This document shows, one piece after another, positions 8,786 through 17,556 of a DNA stretch of 64,000 nucleotides. Position 1 is the first letter of the stretch, and each line of letters opens with the position of its first letter. The stretch comes from Alphaproteobacteria bacterium (GTDB lineage: Bacteria; Pseudomonadota; Alphaproteobacteria; Micavibrionales; Micavibrionaceae). The position numbers and the translations under genes were made by a program. The stretch lies in NCBI GenBank assembly GCA_023384135.1, contig JAHDXS010000001.1, positions 124,001-188,000 of the forward strand, written 5' to 3'. The notes under the pieces are model-generated. The model ran no database searches and had not been told where the DNA came from. It saw only the letters and a program-made list of their open reading frames with translations.

Positions 8786-9757
8786 TTACTGGCCGAGCAT
8801 CTCCATAACTTTGGCTTTTACAGCCTCAACACTGAGGCCGCCCATAAGACTAGCGGTTGTTCGAGGGCTGTAGCCTTCGAACGCCGTCAGCTCATCAAAG
8901 CTCTGCGGAGTTGCAACGTAAGCACAACGTGGACCCCACGGCCTGTAAAGATGCGGATAACTTGGCCCGAACAAGCCGAGAGTGGGCACGCCCGCCGCTG
9001 CGGCACAATGCATGAGCCCCGAATCGTTTCCGATATAAAAAGAACACGAAGACAAGGCCGCCGCCGCCGTCCCCGGGTCCGTCTTGGCGATCAGATCGAG
9101 CCGCTGCCCCTCAGGCAAACTTTGAAGAAGAATGCGCGCTTGGTCCTCCTCGCCCGGTGCGGCAAAAACCGCTACGCGTGCGCCCGCCATCACACCGCCC
9201 GCAGCGATCATCCAATGAACCGTCTCAATAAAACGCTCCACCGGCCACGTCTTGCCGATCCAATTGGCTGTCGGGCCAACGCCCAGAACTTGGCCCCGCC
9301 CCTCGGGAATCAAAGCGCTAGCCTTCAAACGCTGAGCCTCGCTAGGCCAAAGCCTGGGAAACGGAACATAATCCAGTCTCATAATGTTCGCGGCCTGCTC
9401 GACTTTATGGCGTGACGAATCGACCGAAGGTCCAAAAATATAACGACGTTGTGACAGAACAAGCCGCGAGACAGCCGAGTTCCGCAAGTCAACAACCGCA
9501 TGCCAGCGGCGCATCGCGGTCTTTTTCCAAAGAGCCAGCCAATGCCCGTTGAATTTTTGCTTCCTGAGTGGGACAATTTCCTGTAAGTGCGGATATCCTT
9601 CGAACAACGATGTCACCAAAGGCCCGCAGGCAATCGTAACCCGCGCATCGGGCAGGGTTCGCTCGATATGATTCAGCAGGCCCGATGACAAAACGGCATC
9701 GCCGATCCGGCTGGATGTAATGAACAAAATATGCTTATGATCCGTCTTATCCCTCAT
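8786..9757 (-). CDS. Glycosyltransferase family 9 (LPS heptosyltransferase-like)
   Basis: GT9 enzymes transfer ADP-heptose or related sugars to the LPS inner core at the cytoplasmic face of the inner membrane. The N-terminal Rossmann start is HILFITSSRIGDAVLSSG. The family acceptor/donor site appears as NDSGLMHCAAAAGVPTLGLFG, followed by SYPHLYRPWGP. About 323 residues, normal for the family. The start chosen is the ATG (MRDKTD) just before the first strand; the frame continues upstream, but only as antisense to ygfZ. No Shine-Dalgarno is evident. No other LPS genes are nearby, so the exact sugar cannot be stated (WaaF/WaaC-like). Confidence 0.85.
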   Translation of the reverse strand: MRDKTDHKHILFITSSRIGDAVLSSGLLNHIERTLPDARVTIACGPLVTSLFEGYPHLQEIVPLRKQKFNGHWLALWKKTAMRRWHAVVDLRNSAVSRLVLSQRRYIFGPSVDSSRHKVEQAANIMRLDYVPFPRLWPSEAQRLKASALIPEGRGQVLGVGPTANWIGKTWPVERFIETVHWMIAAGGVMAGARVAVFAAPGEEDQARILLQSLPEGQRLDLIAKTDPGTAAAALSSCSFYIGNDSGLMHCAAAAGVPTLGLFGPSYPHLYRPWGPRCAYVATPQSFDELTAFEGYSPRTTASLMGGLSVEAVKAKVMEMLGQ

Positions 9758-9770
9758 GACAGGGCAGATA

Positions 9771-10568
9771 ATGACACAGCAGGGCTTTTTCGCAAAACTG
9801 GAAAACCGGGGCCGGATCACCATTTCCGGACCAACGGCGCAGGAATTTCTTCAGGGCCTGATCACGGCGGATATAAACGCGCTGGGGCCCGCGAACCCCC
9901 TGCTCTATTCATGCCTGCTGACTCCGAACGGAAAATTTCTCCATGATTTTTTTATTTCAAGGCAGGAAAGCGCATTCGTGCTGGATTGCGAGGGCGGCGA
10001 CCGAGCAAATCACCTTGCTAAAATCCTAAGCGTTTACAAGCTGCGGGCGCAAATTGATATTCAATGTCAGCCGCAAGCCGAAGTCTTCGCGATAATCGCG
10101 GTGCCGGAGGCTCCCGGGCTGCGCGACCCTCGCCATCCGGATATGGGGTATCGATCATCCGGGAAGCCTGAAAATATCTCACAAGTCCCCTTCCCTGAAT
10201 GGGACAGGCACCGGATAAACCTGTTGGTTCCTGACGGAAGCCGCGACATGTTGCCCGAACGCGCAACGCTTTTGGAATTTGGGCTCGATCGACTGAACGC
10301 CGTATCTTTCGATAAGGGTTGCTATCTGGGCCAGGAACTGACGGCCCGCATGCACTATCGTGGGCTTGCAAAAAAGCATCTGCGCAAGCTTTCGGGTGCA
10401 AATCTTCCCGAACGGGGCGCTGCACTTTACAGTGCGGACGGTAAGCTGGTCGGCGAAATGGGCTCGTCTTGCGGCGATATCGGGTTAGCGCTGATTAAAA
10501 AAGACTATGCCGGGGAAGACTTAAAAACGGAGTCCGGCCTGACGGAAATAAAAATTCTTCTGAAATAA
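9771..10568 (+). CDS. ygfZ: YgfZ/CAF17-family folate-binding protein for Fe-S enzymes
   Basis: YgfZ is a tetrahydrofolate-binding GcvT relative needed for maturation or repair of certain [4Fe-4S] enzymes, such as the MiaB methylthiotransferase. The decisive mark is KGCYLGQE with its invariant Cys near residue 184, followed by LTARMHYRG. The N-terminus (ISGPTAQEFLQGLITADI) matches the folate-binding fold. The start is the ATG preceded by AGGG with a 6-nt spacer, giving 265 residues; an upstream in-frame ATG at 9756 overlaps the divergent GT9 start and has no Shine-Dalgarno. Confidence 0.92.
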   Translation: MTQQGFFAKLENRGRITISGPTAQEFLQGLITADINALGPANPLLYSCLLTPNGKFLHDFFISRQESAFVLDCEGGDRANHLAKILSVYKLRAQIDIQCQPQAEVFAIIAVPEAPGLRDPRHPDMGYRSSGKPENISQVPFPEWDRHRINLLVPDGSRDMLPERATLLEFGLDRLNAVSFDKGCYLGQELTARMHYRGLAKKHLRKLSGANLPERGAALYSADGKLVGEMGSSCGDIGLALIKKDYAGEDLKTESGLTEIKILLK

Positions 10569-10585
10569 TTAAGGTGCTCAAAATC

Positions 10586-11269
10586 CTATCTGAGCCGAGC
10601 ATAACAAAAGTTTGAACGGCTCAATTTTGCATAGGCTTGTGCAGGACTCAGGCCAGCCAGAGGGTTCCTCTTTTTAAGGCGCTCATAAACACGAACCTCA
10701 AAATAGGCCCGGCAATATAAATCGCTCGTTCCTCCAGTCGCTCGATAAAGCTCCAGTTTAGCGTTCGTGAACGCTGTTTTCTCCTCTTTGTTGCTAAACT
10801 TGGGCGTCATGACAGCCTTATCGCGCGTACCAATATTGGAGGCAATCTCGACATGGTCGGGATTGCCGTAATACTGCTCACAGAAATTCTGTGTGCTCAT
10901 CAACAAGGAAGGCTCATAATTCTCTAAAATCTTCTTTTCAGCCTTATCAAGCGTACTCTTCCAGTCCTCATAAACACGCTCGTTTTGTGTTTCCTGAGAG
11001 CGAAGCACGGTGTCATACGCATCATAAAGACAATTGCAACCCTTTTTCGGCACGTCGATTTCAGGCAAGCGCGCACAGTGATCTATAATATCGTCTACAG
11101 ACGGAACTTCAGCAGTTTCATCGATTACAGTAATTTGCTTTTGAACAGGCACGGGCGCAGGCTCCTCCGGTTGCCCGTACCCCTCTTCCATGGCCGCCGG
11201 CGCAGAGGCAAAAGCAACAAACAGGAAAAAAAGCAACAGAACCCCGGAAAAAATTTCATAGCGGTTCAC
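10586..11269 (-). CDS. Exported Cys-rich protein of unknown function
   Basis: Not recognised. The start is a GTG with a textbook GGAGG 6 nt upstream; it begins NRYEIFSGVLLLFFLFVAFASAPAA, a signal peptide. An upstream extension of the frame has no ribosome site. The mature protein of about 200 residues has a Pro/Gln-rich linker (QPEEPAPVPVQKQ) and then a domain with six cysteines (CARL, KKGCNCLYDAY, NFCEQYYG, DLYCRAY, NFCYARLR) whose spacing suggests disulfides. It lies 80 nt downstream of ppdK on the same strand and is convergent with ygfZ. Function unknown. Confidence 0.78.
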   Translation of the reverse strand: MNRYEIFSGVLLLFFLFVAFASAPAAMEEGYGQPEEPAPVPVQKQITVIDETAEVPSVDDIIDHCARLPEIDVPKKGCNCLYDAYDTVLRSQETQNERVYEDWKSTLDKAEKKILENYEPSLLMSTQNFCEQYYGNPDHVEIASNIGTRDKAVMTPKFSNKEEKTAFTNAKLELYRATGGTSDLYCRAYFEVRVYERLKKRNPLAGLSPAQAYAKLSRSNFCYARLR

Positions 11270-11350
11270 GAAAGGCCTCCATCGCAAATACACAAGAGAG
11301 CATGGCCGATTATACCACAAAACGCTAAGCAGAGATAAAGCTAAAAAGCC

Positions 11351-14062
11351 CTAAGCTTTCTTGCCCGCTGCCTTGGGCTCAAGTTTTACGGTTTTCTGGT
11401 TTCCCAAGCGAATCGCTGCCTGGGAGGCCGCCAGACGCGCAATCGGCACCCGGTAAGGCGAACAGGAAACGTAATCAAGACCGACCTTCTCGCAGAACGC
11501 GATGGAGGACGGATCGCCGCCATGCTCGCCGCAAATGCCCAGCTTGAGGCTGGGGTTTGCGCTGCGGCCGCGCTCCTTGGCAATCTCGACAAGGGCGCCG
11601 ACGCCCTGCTGGTCGATGGACACGAACGGGTCGCGCTCGAAAATGCCCTTCTCGGTGTAAGCCGGAAGGAAGTTCGCCGCGTCGTCCCGGCTCATGCCAA
11701 GCGTGGTCTGTGTCAAATCGTTCGTCCCGAAGCTGAAGAAATCTGCGGACAACGCAATTTCATCTGCGGTCAAGGCCGCGCGCGGCAACTCGATCATCGT
11801 TCCGACGCTGTAATCCAGCTTGGCGCCCTTTTCGGCAAAAACATCCCTCGCCGCTTGCTCGACGACCTCGCGCATAAGCGTCAACTCCTTGTGGGTCGAA
11901 ACAAGCGGGATCATAATTTCGGGCATGACGTTTTCCCCGGCTTTCTTGGACGCTTCGACGGCAGCCTCAAAAATCGCACGTGCCTGCATCTCATAGATTT
12001 CCGGATAGGTGATGCCAAGGCGGCAGCCGCGATGGCCAAGCATCGGATTGGTTTCTTTAAGCTCCGAAAGGCGCTGCATCACATCATCGACATCAAGCTT
12101 TGCAGCCTTTGCAAAAGCTTTGATATCAGCTTCATCATGGGGGAGGAACTCGTGCAGCGGCGGGTCGAGCAGGCGCACGGTGATCGGCAAACCCTTCATA
12201 ATCGTGAACAGTTTCACGAAGTCCGAGCGCTGTTCGGGGAGCAGCTTGGCCAGAGCCGCGCGGCGGCTTGTCTCGTCCGAGGCGAAGATCATCTCGCGCA
12301 CGTTCTGGATGCGGTCGGCATCGAAGAACATATGTTCTGTGCGGCAAAGCCCGATCCCTTCCGCGCCGAAATCACGGGCGGTCTGCGCGTCAAGCGGCGT
12401 TTCGGCGTTGGCGCGCACAGCCATGCGGCGCCGTACATCGGCCCACTGCATTAATACCTTGAAGTCTTCCGAGAGTTCGGGCTGAATCGTCTTGACCGCC
12501 CCGAGAATGACTTCTCCCGAAGAGCCGTCGATGGTGATCGTGTCGCCTTCGCGGATTTCGATATCGCCCTTACGGATGATCCGGTTCTGAATGTCGATAT
12601 AAAGCTCGCCCGCTCCCGCAACGCAGGGTTTGCCCATCCCGCGCGCCACAACGGCGGCGTGGGAGGTCATGCCCCCGCGCGAGGTCACGATGCCCTGCGC
12701 GGCGTGCATCCCGTGGATATCCTCGGGGCTGGTTTCCTGACGGCAAAGAATGACTTTCTCGCCTTCATGCGCCTTGCTGACGGCTTCATCCGCCAGAAAT
12801 ACAACACGGCCTGAAGCCGCGCCGGGCGAAGCCGGAAGACCGCGTGTGATGACTTTCTTCTCCGCCTTTGGATCGATCGTTGGGTGAAGCAGCTGATCCA
12901 GAGACTCGGGATCGACCCGCAAAAGGGCCTCCTCCTCTGTGATCAGGCCTTCATTAACCATATCCACGGCGATTTTGAGCGCGGCTGCGGCGGTCCGCTT
13001 CCCGGTGCGGGTCTGAAGCATGTAGAGCTGCCCGGTCTGTACCGTGAATTCGATATCCTGAACTTCGCGGTAATGCTTCTCCAGCTTCTCGCGCAGATCG
13101 CAAAGCTGCTTGAAAACAACAGGCATACATTCTTCCATTGAGGGCAGGTTGCTGCCTTCTTTCTCGCGCCCGTATTTGGTCAGGGATTGCGGCGTACGTA
13201 TGCCCGCAACTACATCCTCGCCTTGCGCATTCACAAGATACTCGCCGTAGAAATAGTTTTCGCCCGTGGACGGATCGCGGGTGAACGCCACGCCGGTCGC
13301 GCAGTCGTCGCCCATGTTGCCGAACACCATTGCCTGCACGTTAACGGCCGTTCCCCACGTCTCGGGAATGTCATGAATCTTTCTGTAAGTCACGGCGCGA
13401 GGCACCATCCACGACTGGAACACCGCTCCGATCGCGCCCCAGAGCTGCTCATAGGGATCGGAGGGGAAAGGCTTGCCCTTTTCTTCTTGCACGAGCGCCT
13501 TGTACTGAGAGACGATCTCCTTCCAGCCATCGGCGGTGATATCCGTATCCTGATAGACGCCGTTATCGCGCTTGTACGTGTCAAGAATGTCCTCGAAATC
13601 ATGGTGGTCGCAATCCAGAACCACGTTGCTGTACATCTGGATAAAGCGGCGGTAGGAATCCCACGCAAAACGCTCGTTACCCGATTTCTTGGCCAATCCG
13701 GCGACCGTCTCTTCATTCAAGCCGAGGTTAAGAACCGTATCCATCATACCCGGCATCGAGACGCGTGCGCCCGAACGAACGGAGACCAGCAGCGGATTGG
13801 CCGCATCGCCGAACCCCATGCCGACAGACTTTTCGATAGTTTTCAGGGCATCCTCGACCTGAGCCTTCAGTTCGGACGGGTAGGAACGCTTGTTGGCGTA
13901 GTAGTAGGTGCAGACCTCGGTGGTGATGGTAAAGCCGGGAGGGACAGGCAGGCCCAGAGAGGCCATTTCGGCCAGATTGCAGCCCTTTCCGCCCAGAAGG
14001 TTCCGCATGCTGCGGTCGCCTTCGTTCTTGTCTTTTCCAAAGCTGTAAACCCACTTAGTCAT
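11351..14062 (-). CDS. ppdK: Pyruvate, phosphate dikinase
   Basis: Catalyses the reversible interconversion of pyruvate + ATP + Pi and PEP + AMP + PPi, so it can serve gluconeogenesis or PPi-linked glycolysis. The 903 residues are complete. The order is: N-terminal ATP-grasp domain (GGKGCNLAEMASLGLPVPPG near the start, SVRSGARVSMPGMMDT), central swivelling phosphohistidine domain with GGMTSHAAVVARGMGKP (catalytic His near residue 468), and C-terminal PEP-binding TIM barrel with GTNDLTQTTLG and GICGEHGGDP (catalytic Cys near 845). ATG is preceded by AAGGAG at good spacing. It stands alone; the 105-bp leader holds a small palindrome, TTTGGTTTCCAAA (14116-14128), of unknown meaning. Confidence 0.97.
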   Translation of the reverse strand: MTKWVYSFGKDKNEGDRSMRNLLGGKGCNLAEMASLGLPVPPGFTITTEVCTYYYANKRSYPSELKAQVEDALKTIEKSVGMGFGDAANPLLVSVRSGARVSMPGMMDTVLNLGLNEETVAGLAKKSGNERFAWDSYRRFIQMYSNVVLDCDHHDFEDILDTYKRDNGVYQDTDITADGWKEIVSQYKALVQEEKGKPFPSDPYEQLWGAIGAVFQSWMVPRAVTYRKIHDIPETWGTAVNVQAMVFGNMGDDCATGVAFTRDPSTGENYFYGEYLVNAQGEDVVAGIRTPQSLTKYGREKEGSNLPSMEECMPVVFKQLCDLREKLEKHYREVQDIEFTVQTGQLYMLQTRTGKRTAAAALKIAVDMVNEGLITEEEALLRVDPESLDQLLHPTIDPKAEKKVITRGLPASPGAASGRVVFLADEAVSKAHEGEKVILCRQETSPEDIHGMHAAQGIVTSRGGMTSHAAVVARGMGKPCVAGAGELYIDIQNRIIRKGDIEIREGDTITIDGSSGEVILGAVKTIQPELSEDFKVLMQWADVRRRMAVRANAETPLDAQTARDFGAEGIGLCRTEHMFFDADRIQNVREMIFASDETSRRAALAKLLPEQRSDFVKLFTIMKGLPITVRLLDPPLHEFLPHDEADIKAFAKAAKLDVDDVMQRLSELKETNPMLGHRGCRLGITYPEIYEMQARAIFEAAVEASKKAGENVMPEIMIPLVSTHKELTLMREVVEQAARDVFAEKGAKLDYSVGTMIELPRAALTADEIALSADFFSFGTNDLTQTTLGMSRDDAANFLPAYTEKGIFERDPFVSIDQQGVGALVEIAKERGRSANPSLKLGICGEHGGDPSSIAFCEKVGLDYVSCSPYRVPIARLAASQAAIRLGNQKTVKLEPKAAGKKA

Positions 14063-14167
14063 AAAAACTCTCCTTACCCGTTAACGATCAGGAATTGCGC
14101 ACACGGTGTAACATATTTGGTTTCCAAAGAGGAAGGGATTAATTCAATAAACGTGCCACAAACCCGC

Positions 14168-14710
14168 CTAAAAAAGGGGTTTGGTCATCATAAGGCACAG
14201 ATTTTCATCCACGGGCCGCATTTCCCCGCAGGCGATCTGCTTCCGGTCATAGCTGACCCCGCTCCCGTCGGGGATATAACCCAGCCGCACATAAAGCCTT
14301 TGGGCCGCCCCGAAGCGGCTGTCGAGGCCGACTCCGATCCCCATATCCTCGGCGCCCCTTTCCCGGGCACGGGCCTCGCAATATTCGATGATCGCCCGCC
14401 CGATTCCCTGCTTCCTGTAATCCCGCAGGACGTTCAGGTCCTGAATTTCCGGAATCCCAAGCTTTTTGAAAACCGCGTATTTGGGTTGCCAGTTCAACAG
14501 GCAAAACCCCGCCGGATCGCCGCTGCCGGCCAAAAAGGCCAGAATAATGTCCAGATCCCCCTCCTCCTGCCGTTGAAGACAGCGCTCATAATACTCACGG
14601 TCCCCGGAAAGCCCGCCCTGCTCGACCACTTCCCAGAACGCGCAAATTTCCTCTTGCGAACCCACAAGGCGAATAAGGCAGGGAGTTTCTTGCGGTTTTC
14701 CGGTGTTCAT
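14168..14710 (-). CDS. GNAT-family N-acetyltransferase
   Basis: Acetyl-CoA-dependent acyltransferase of unknown substrate. The GNAT core is visible: LNVLRDYRKQGIGRAIIEYCE is motif A, with the Q/RxxGxG/A pyrophosphate loop (RKQGIG), then AAQRLYVRLGYIPDGSG as motif B. About 180 residues from the chosen ATG (MNTGKP). The frame is open further upstream past an ATG at 14773 (MGINSY) and overlaps the divergent exported-protein gene; neither start has a convincing Shine-Dalgarno, so the N-terminus is uncertain by about 20 residues. It lies upstream of ppdK on the same strand, 105 nt away. Confidence 0.8.
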   Translation of the reverse strand: MNTGKPQETPCLIRLVGSQEEICAFWEVVEQGGLSGDREYYERCLQRQEEGDLDIILAFLAGSGDPAGFCLLNWQPKYAVFKKLGIPEIQDLNVLRDYRKQGIGRAIIEYCEARARERGAEDMGIGVGLDSRFGAAQRLYVRLGYIPDGSGVSYDRKQIACGEMRPVDENLCLMMTKPLF

Positions 14711-14765
14711 CTTATGCTTGGCCGTAGAAATAATCAGAGTCGGCTCCTCAAACGTGTAAGAGTTT

Positions 14766-15473
14766 ATGCCCATGTTCAAGAGAATTGTAAAGGTTGCGGC
14801 CATAGCCCTTTTCAGCATGATAGCTCTGTCCCCGGGCGCATATGCGCAAATGGATTTTCCCATTCCCAAAAAAACGGAAAGCAAAGGGATGCAGTCCAAA
14901 TCCTTCGGAAATGAAGAAGAGATTAAAAAACTGCGTGAAATGGTCAAAAAGAACCAGCCCGGAGCAAAGCCGAGTGCAGAGACGCCAGCTGCCGAACCGC
15001 CTGAGGATCAGGCAAACGGAGAGGTCAAACCGACAGATAAGCCCGAAACACCGCAAGATCGTGTATGGAAGCAATACAAAAAAATATCCGGTGAAGGAGA
15101 GGCGCCTAAAGAAAAACATAACACCGTAAAAAAAGATGAAGAGGCAAGCGAAGACGAAGAGGAAACCGCTGATAATGACGAAGAGTCGGCTGAGGATATT
15201 AACAGCCTGCTCGACCAGTATAAAAACCGTAACAAGGCGGAAATGAGCTCCCGCAGCTTCGCGCGCCCAGAAGATCTAGAGAAGTCCCTGAAAAAGTCCG
15301 AAGTCGAACAACCCCAGGATCAGCCTAAAGCCGAAGCGCGGGCCGCGGACGAACAAAAACAAACGATCGAGAACAAGAAGGCGAAGGCCGCAAAGAAAAA
15401 ACCCGATGAATCAAAACACGGCAAAAAAAGCGGCAAGGCACCAAGGGCCACATCGGCATCCTACAATAATTAA
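14766..15473 (+). CDS. Exported, highly charged low-complexity protein
   Basis: Not recognised. 235 residues with a signal peptide (KRIVKVAAIALFSMIALSPGAYA), then a mature part dominated by Glu, Lys, Asp, Pro and Gln. An acidic block (EEASEDEEETADNDEESAEDI) gives way to a strongly basic C-terminus rich in KK pairs. Little hydrophobic core is visible, so it is probably largely disordered in the periplasm. A short helical patch (INSLLDQYKNRNKAEM) is the likeliest ordered element. ATG 14766 or 14772 may be the start. It is followed 65 nt later by the polyprenyl synthase gene, possibly co-transcribed. Confidence 0.72.
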   Translation: MPMFKRIVKVAAIALFSMIALSPGAYAQMDFPIPKKTESKGMQSKSFGNEEEIKKLREMVKKNQPGAKPSAETPAAEPPEDQANGEVKPTDKPETPQDRVWKQYKKISGEGEAPKEKHNTVKKDEEASEDEEETADNDEESAEDINSLLDQYKNRNKAEMSSRSFARPEDLEKSLKKSEVEQPQDQPKAEARAADEQKQTIENKKAKAAKKKPDESKHGKKSGKAPRATSASYNN

Positions 15474-15538
15474 GCTCTAAGTGCTTGTCTTCCTTGATTT
15501 GTCTTGCCCACACCGTAAAAAACTGTTTTATAGGCAGT

Positions 15539-16558
15539 ATGCAAGGGCAACCCGCAAAAAAGGAAGCTGAAGCTGGCCGCACAGGCCCGCTGGACGAGTT
15601 ATCTGCTGTCCTGGATTCCGATATGCGGCAGGTCAATGCGCGAATCCTTAAATGCATGGAATCAGACGTTGCCCTTATTCCCAGGCTGGCCCGCTATCTG
15701 ATTGCCGCAGGGGGAAAAAGAATTCGCCCCCTTCTGACCTTGGCAGGAGCATCCATTTATAATGCACCGATGGAAAAGGTCTGGCCTCTGGCTGCGGCCG
15801 TAGAATTTATTCACACGGCCACCCTCCTCCACGATGACGTTGTTGACGAAAGCGCTGAAAGACGCGGCCAGAAGGCAGCCAATATGATTTTTGGCAACAA
15901 GGCCAGCGTCCTTGTGGGTGACTTTCTGTTCTCAAAATCCTTTCAGTTGATGGTCGAAAGTGACTCCCTGGAAATATTGGGCATCCTTGCCGACGCAGCG
16001 GCCGTGATAGCGCAGGGCGAAGTCAAACAGCTCACCACGGCAAATAATATAGAAACCCCGCTTGCCGCTTATATGGATGTCATTGAATCGAAAACCGCGG
16101 CCCTCTTTGCCGCCTCCTGTCAAATCGGTCCGGTGCTCACGCAAGCGGGCCAAGAGCAAAGCATGGCGATGCGTAACTACGGCATGAAGATCGGCAACGC
16201 CTTCCAGATTGTAGACGACATCCTGGATTATTCCGCCGACCCCCAGAAATGGGGCAAGGACATCGGCGATGATTTCAAGGAAGGTAAAATGACCGCCCCG
16301 GTAATTTTCGCGCTTGAAAGCGCTGATGAAGTCGAGCGGTCATTCTGGCGCCGCACTGTCGGGGATAAAATCATCTCCGAAGGCGACTTCGAAGCGGCGC
16401 TTGATCTGATAAACCGTCATAACGGCTTGCAAAAAAGCGCGGAACTGGCAAAAGCCCAGATCGTCGAGGCCAAGGAAAGCCTAGCCTTAGCGCCCACTCA
16501 CCCGATGCGGGCAACACTGCTCGAACTGGCGGACTTCGTAATTCAGCGGGCCAATTGA
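15539..16558 (+). CDS. ispB: Polyprenyl (octaprenyl/decaprenyl-type) diphosphate synthase
   Basis: Long-chain trans-prenyl diphosphate synthase, elongating FPP with IPP to make the ubiquinone side chain. The first aspartate-rich motif is LLHDDVVDESAERRG (DDVVD at residues 99-103) and the second is QIVDDILDYSAD (near 227-231). GGKRIRPLL binds IPP. About 339 residues, usual for IspB. Start: ATG giving MQGQPAKK; the open frame reaches a TTG 54 nt upstream, but that extension (cysteine-rich, no ribosome site) is not conserved-looking. The chain length cannot be read from the sequence with certainty, so octaprenyl or decaprenyl is open. Confidence 0.9.
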   Translation: MQGQPAKKEAEAGRTGPLDELSAVLDSDMRQVNARILKCMESDVALIPRLARYLIAAGGKRIRPLLTLAGASIYNAPMEKVWPLAAAVEFIHTATLLHDDVVDESAERRGQKAANMIFGNKASVLVGDFLFSKSFQLMVESDSLEILGILADAAAVIAQGEVKQLTTANNIETPLAAYMDVIESKTAALFAASCQIGPVLTQAGQEQSMAMRNYGMKIGNAFQIVDDILDYSADPQKWGKDIGDDFKEGKMTAPVIFALESADEVERSFWRRTVGDKIISEGDFEAALDLINRHNGLQKSAELAKAQIVEAKESLALAPTHPMRATLLELADFVIQRAN

Positions 16559-16570
16559 GGGCTTGAAGCC

Positions 16571-17101
16571 CTAGCCGCCGGCTCCAAAAATGAAATTGAT
16601 CATCGACCCGTAAAAAAGAAACAACAAGCCCGTAACGCTTAGAGCATAAGCTGCCTGCAACGGCAGCTGCCCCCGCACCATAAAAAAATACATCAGCAGA
16701 AACGCGACCGGGACCAGAAAGAAAAAAACCTTTAAGCCGTAAACGTCCGCTTCAGGAAACAAAATGGCGACCATAGTCGTCAAAACGACCTGCAGAATGG
16801 AAATGATTTTGTACCACATCTCCGCGATATGGCAGAACATGATGCTTCCGCGCAGAAAAATCCACAAGATCGCCGGAACTGAAATCCACACGAGGACGAA
16901 CAGAGACATGATATAAGCTGTCTTATCCAAAAACCCGTAGAACAGAAAATCGCCCCGGTCGTAAGCCATGCCAAGAACCGATACGACATAGCAAAGACCC
17001 AGAAGCGGGATAAAGCGCTCAACCAGTACGTTATAAAAATCTATAGGCAGGATATGATCCGGCGTATCGCGCTCCAGACGGATAACATGCTTCCCTTTCA
17101 C
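16571..17101 (-). CDS. Small multi-pass inner-membrane protein of unknown function
   Basis: Not recognised. Start chosen is GTG 17101, which has GGAG 7 nt upstream; an ORF extension of 16 residues would overlap the ribosome site. The 176 residues contain about five hydrophobic segments: FIPLLGLCYVVSVLGMAY, TAYIMSLFVLVWISVPAI, KIISILQVVLTTMVAILF, VFFFLVPVAFLLMYFFMV and AAYALSVTGLLFLFYGS. It lies 17 nt after the Rap1a-like exported protein gene on the same strand and so is probably the last gene of a three-gene unit starting with the helicase-C protein. Confidence 0.72.
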   Translation of the reverse strand: MKGKHVIRLERDTPDHILPIDFYNVLVERFIPLLGLCYVVSVLGMAYDRGDFLFYGFLDKTAYIMSLFVLVWISVPAILWIFLRGSIMFCHIAEMWYKIISILQVVLTTMVAILFPEADVYGLKVFFFLVPVAFLLMYFFMVRGQLPLQAAYALSVTGLLFLFYGSMINFIFGAGG

Positions 17102-17118
17102 GTGTGTGCTCCGTTTGC

Positions 17119-17556
17119 CTATTTCTTCTTGGCTTTTTTGCCGCCACAAGGATAAGCCTCAATAAGAGCCGTCTCAACCCCCGGCGCAGCAATAAATTTT
17201 CTATGAAGTTTTTGATTCTTCATGAAATACAGCAGGACCACAAGATGAATTTCATTAAGTGAGATTTCATCAGGAAGACAAAAGCTGGACGGACCTGCGG
17301 AGTCGAGCGTTCTCAAAAAATTGTGGTAATCAATCACGGCTGAGATATAGGACTGGCAAGCAATTTTCCCGCCCTCGACAATTTCGTTTCCGTTTCGGTC
17401 AAGCGCGCAAACTTTCAGAAGATATTCGCCCGAAAATCGGGCCGCGTGCGCAGAGGAAGGCAGGGATAAAACCCCGAAGGTCAAGACGCTCAGGAACAAG
17501 ACAGCCAGGAAAGGCCTGCAAAATAAAGCCGCTCCTGTTCGTCTATCTTTATTCAT
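17119..17556 (-). CDS. Rap1a/Tai-like exported protein
   Basis: 145 residues with a signal peptide ending near SSAHA. The mature part has the pattern of Rap1a/Tai immunity-type domains: an opening GEYLLKVC, then CQSYISAVIDYHNFL, FCLPDEISLNEIHLVVLLYF and a final A-L-I-E-A-Y-P-C, i.e. four cysteines at the family positions. In Serratia these proteins block type VI amidase effectors in the periplasm; many alphaproteobacterial homologues have no known effector. No effector gene is nearby here, so an immunity role is not supported by context. Its ATG overlaps the end of the helicase-C gene by 8 nt, indicating coupling. Confidence 0.6.
   Translation of the reverse strand: MNKDRRTGAALFCRPFLAVLFLSVLTFGVLSLPSSAHAARFSGEYLLKVCALDRNGNEIVEGGKIACQSYISAVIDYHNFLRTLDSAGPSSFCLPDEISLNEIHLVVLLYFMKNQKLHRKFIAAPGVETALIEAYPCGGKKAKKK

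Noticed and set aside
14116..14128. Palindrome TTTGGTTTCCAAA upstream of ppdK
   Set aside because: Short and AT-rich; no matching regulator or second copy seen, so not called an operator.
13187..14914. 575-codon open frame opposite ppdK and the GNAT gene
   Set aside because: Runs antisense across two recognised genes and an intergenic region; translation is His/Arg-rich and shows no family features.
16556..16572. GGGCTTGAAGCCC hairpin between ispB and the membrane-protein gene
   Set aside because: 5-bp stem with 3-nt loop and no T-run on either strand; not a convincing terminator.
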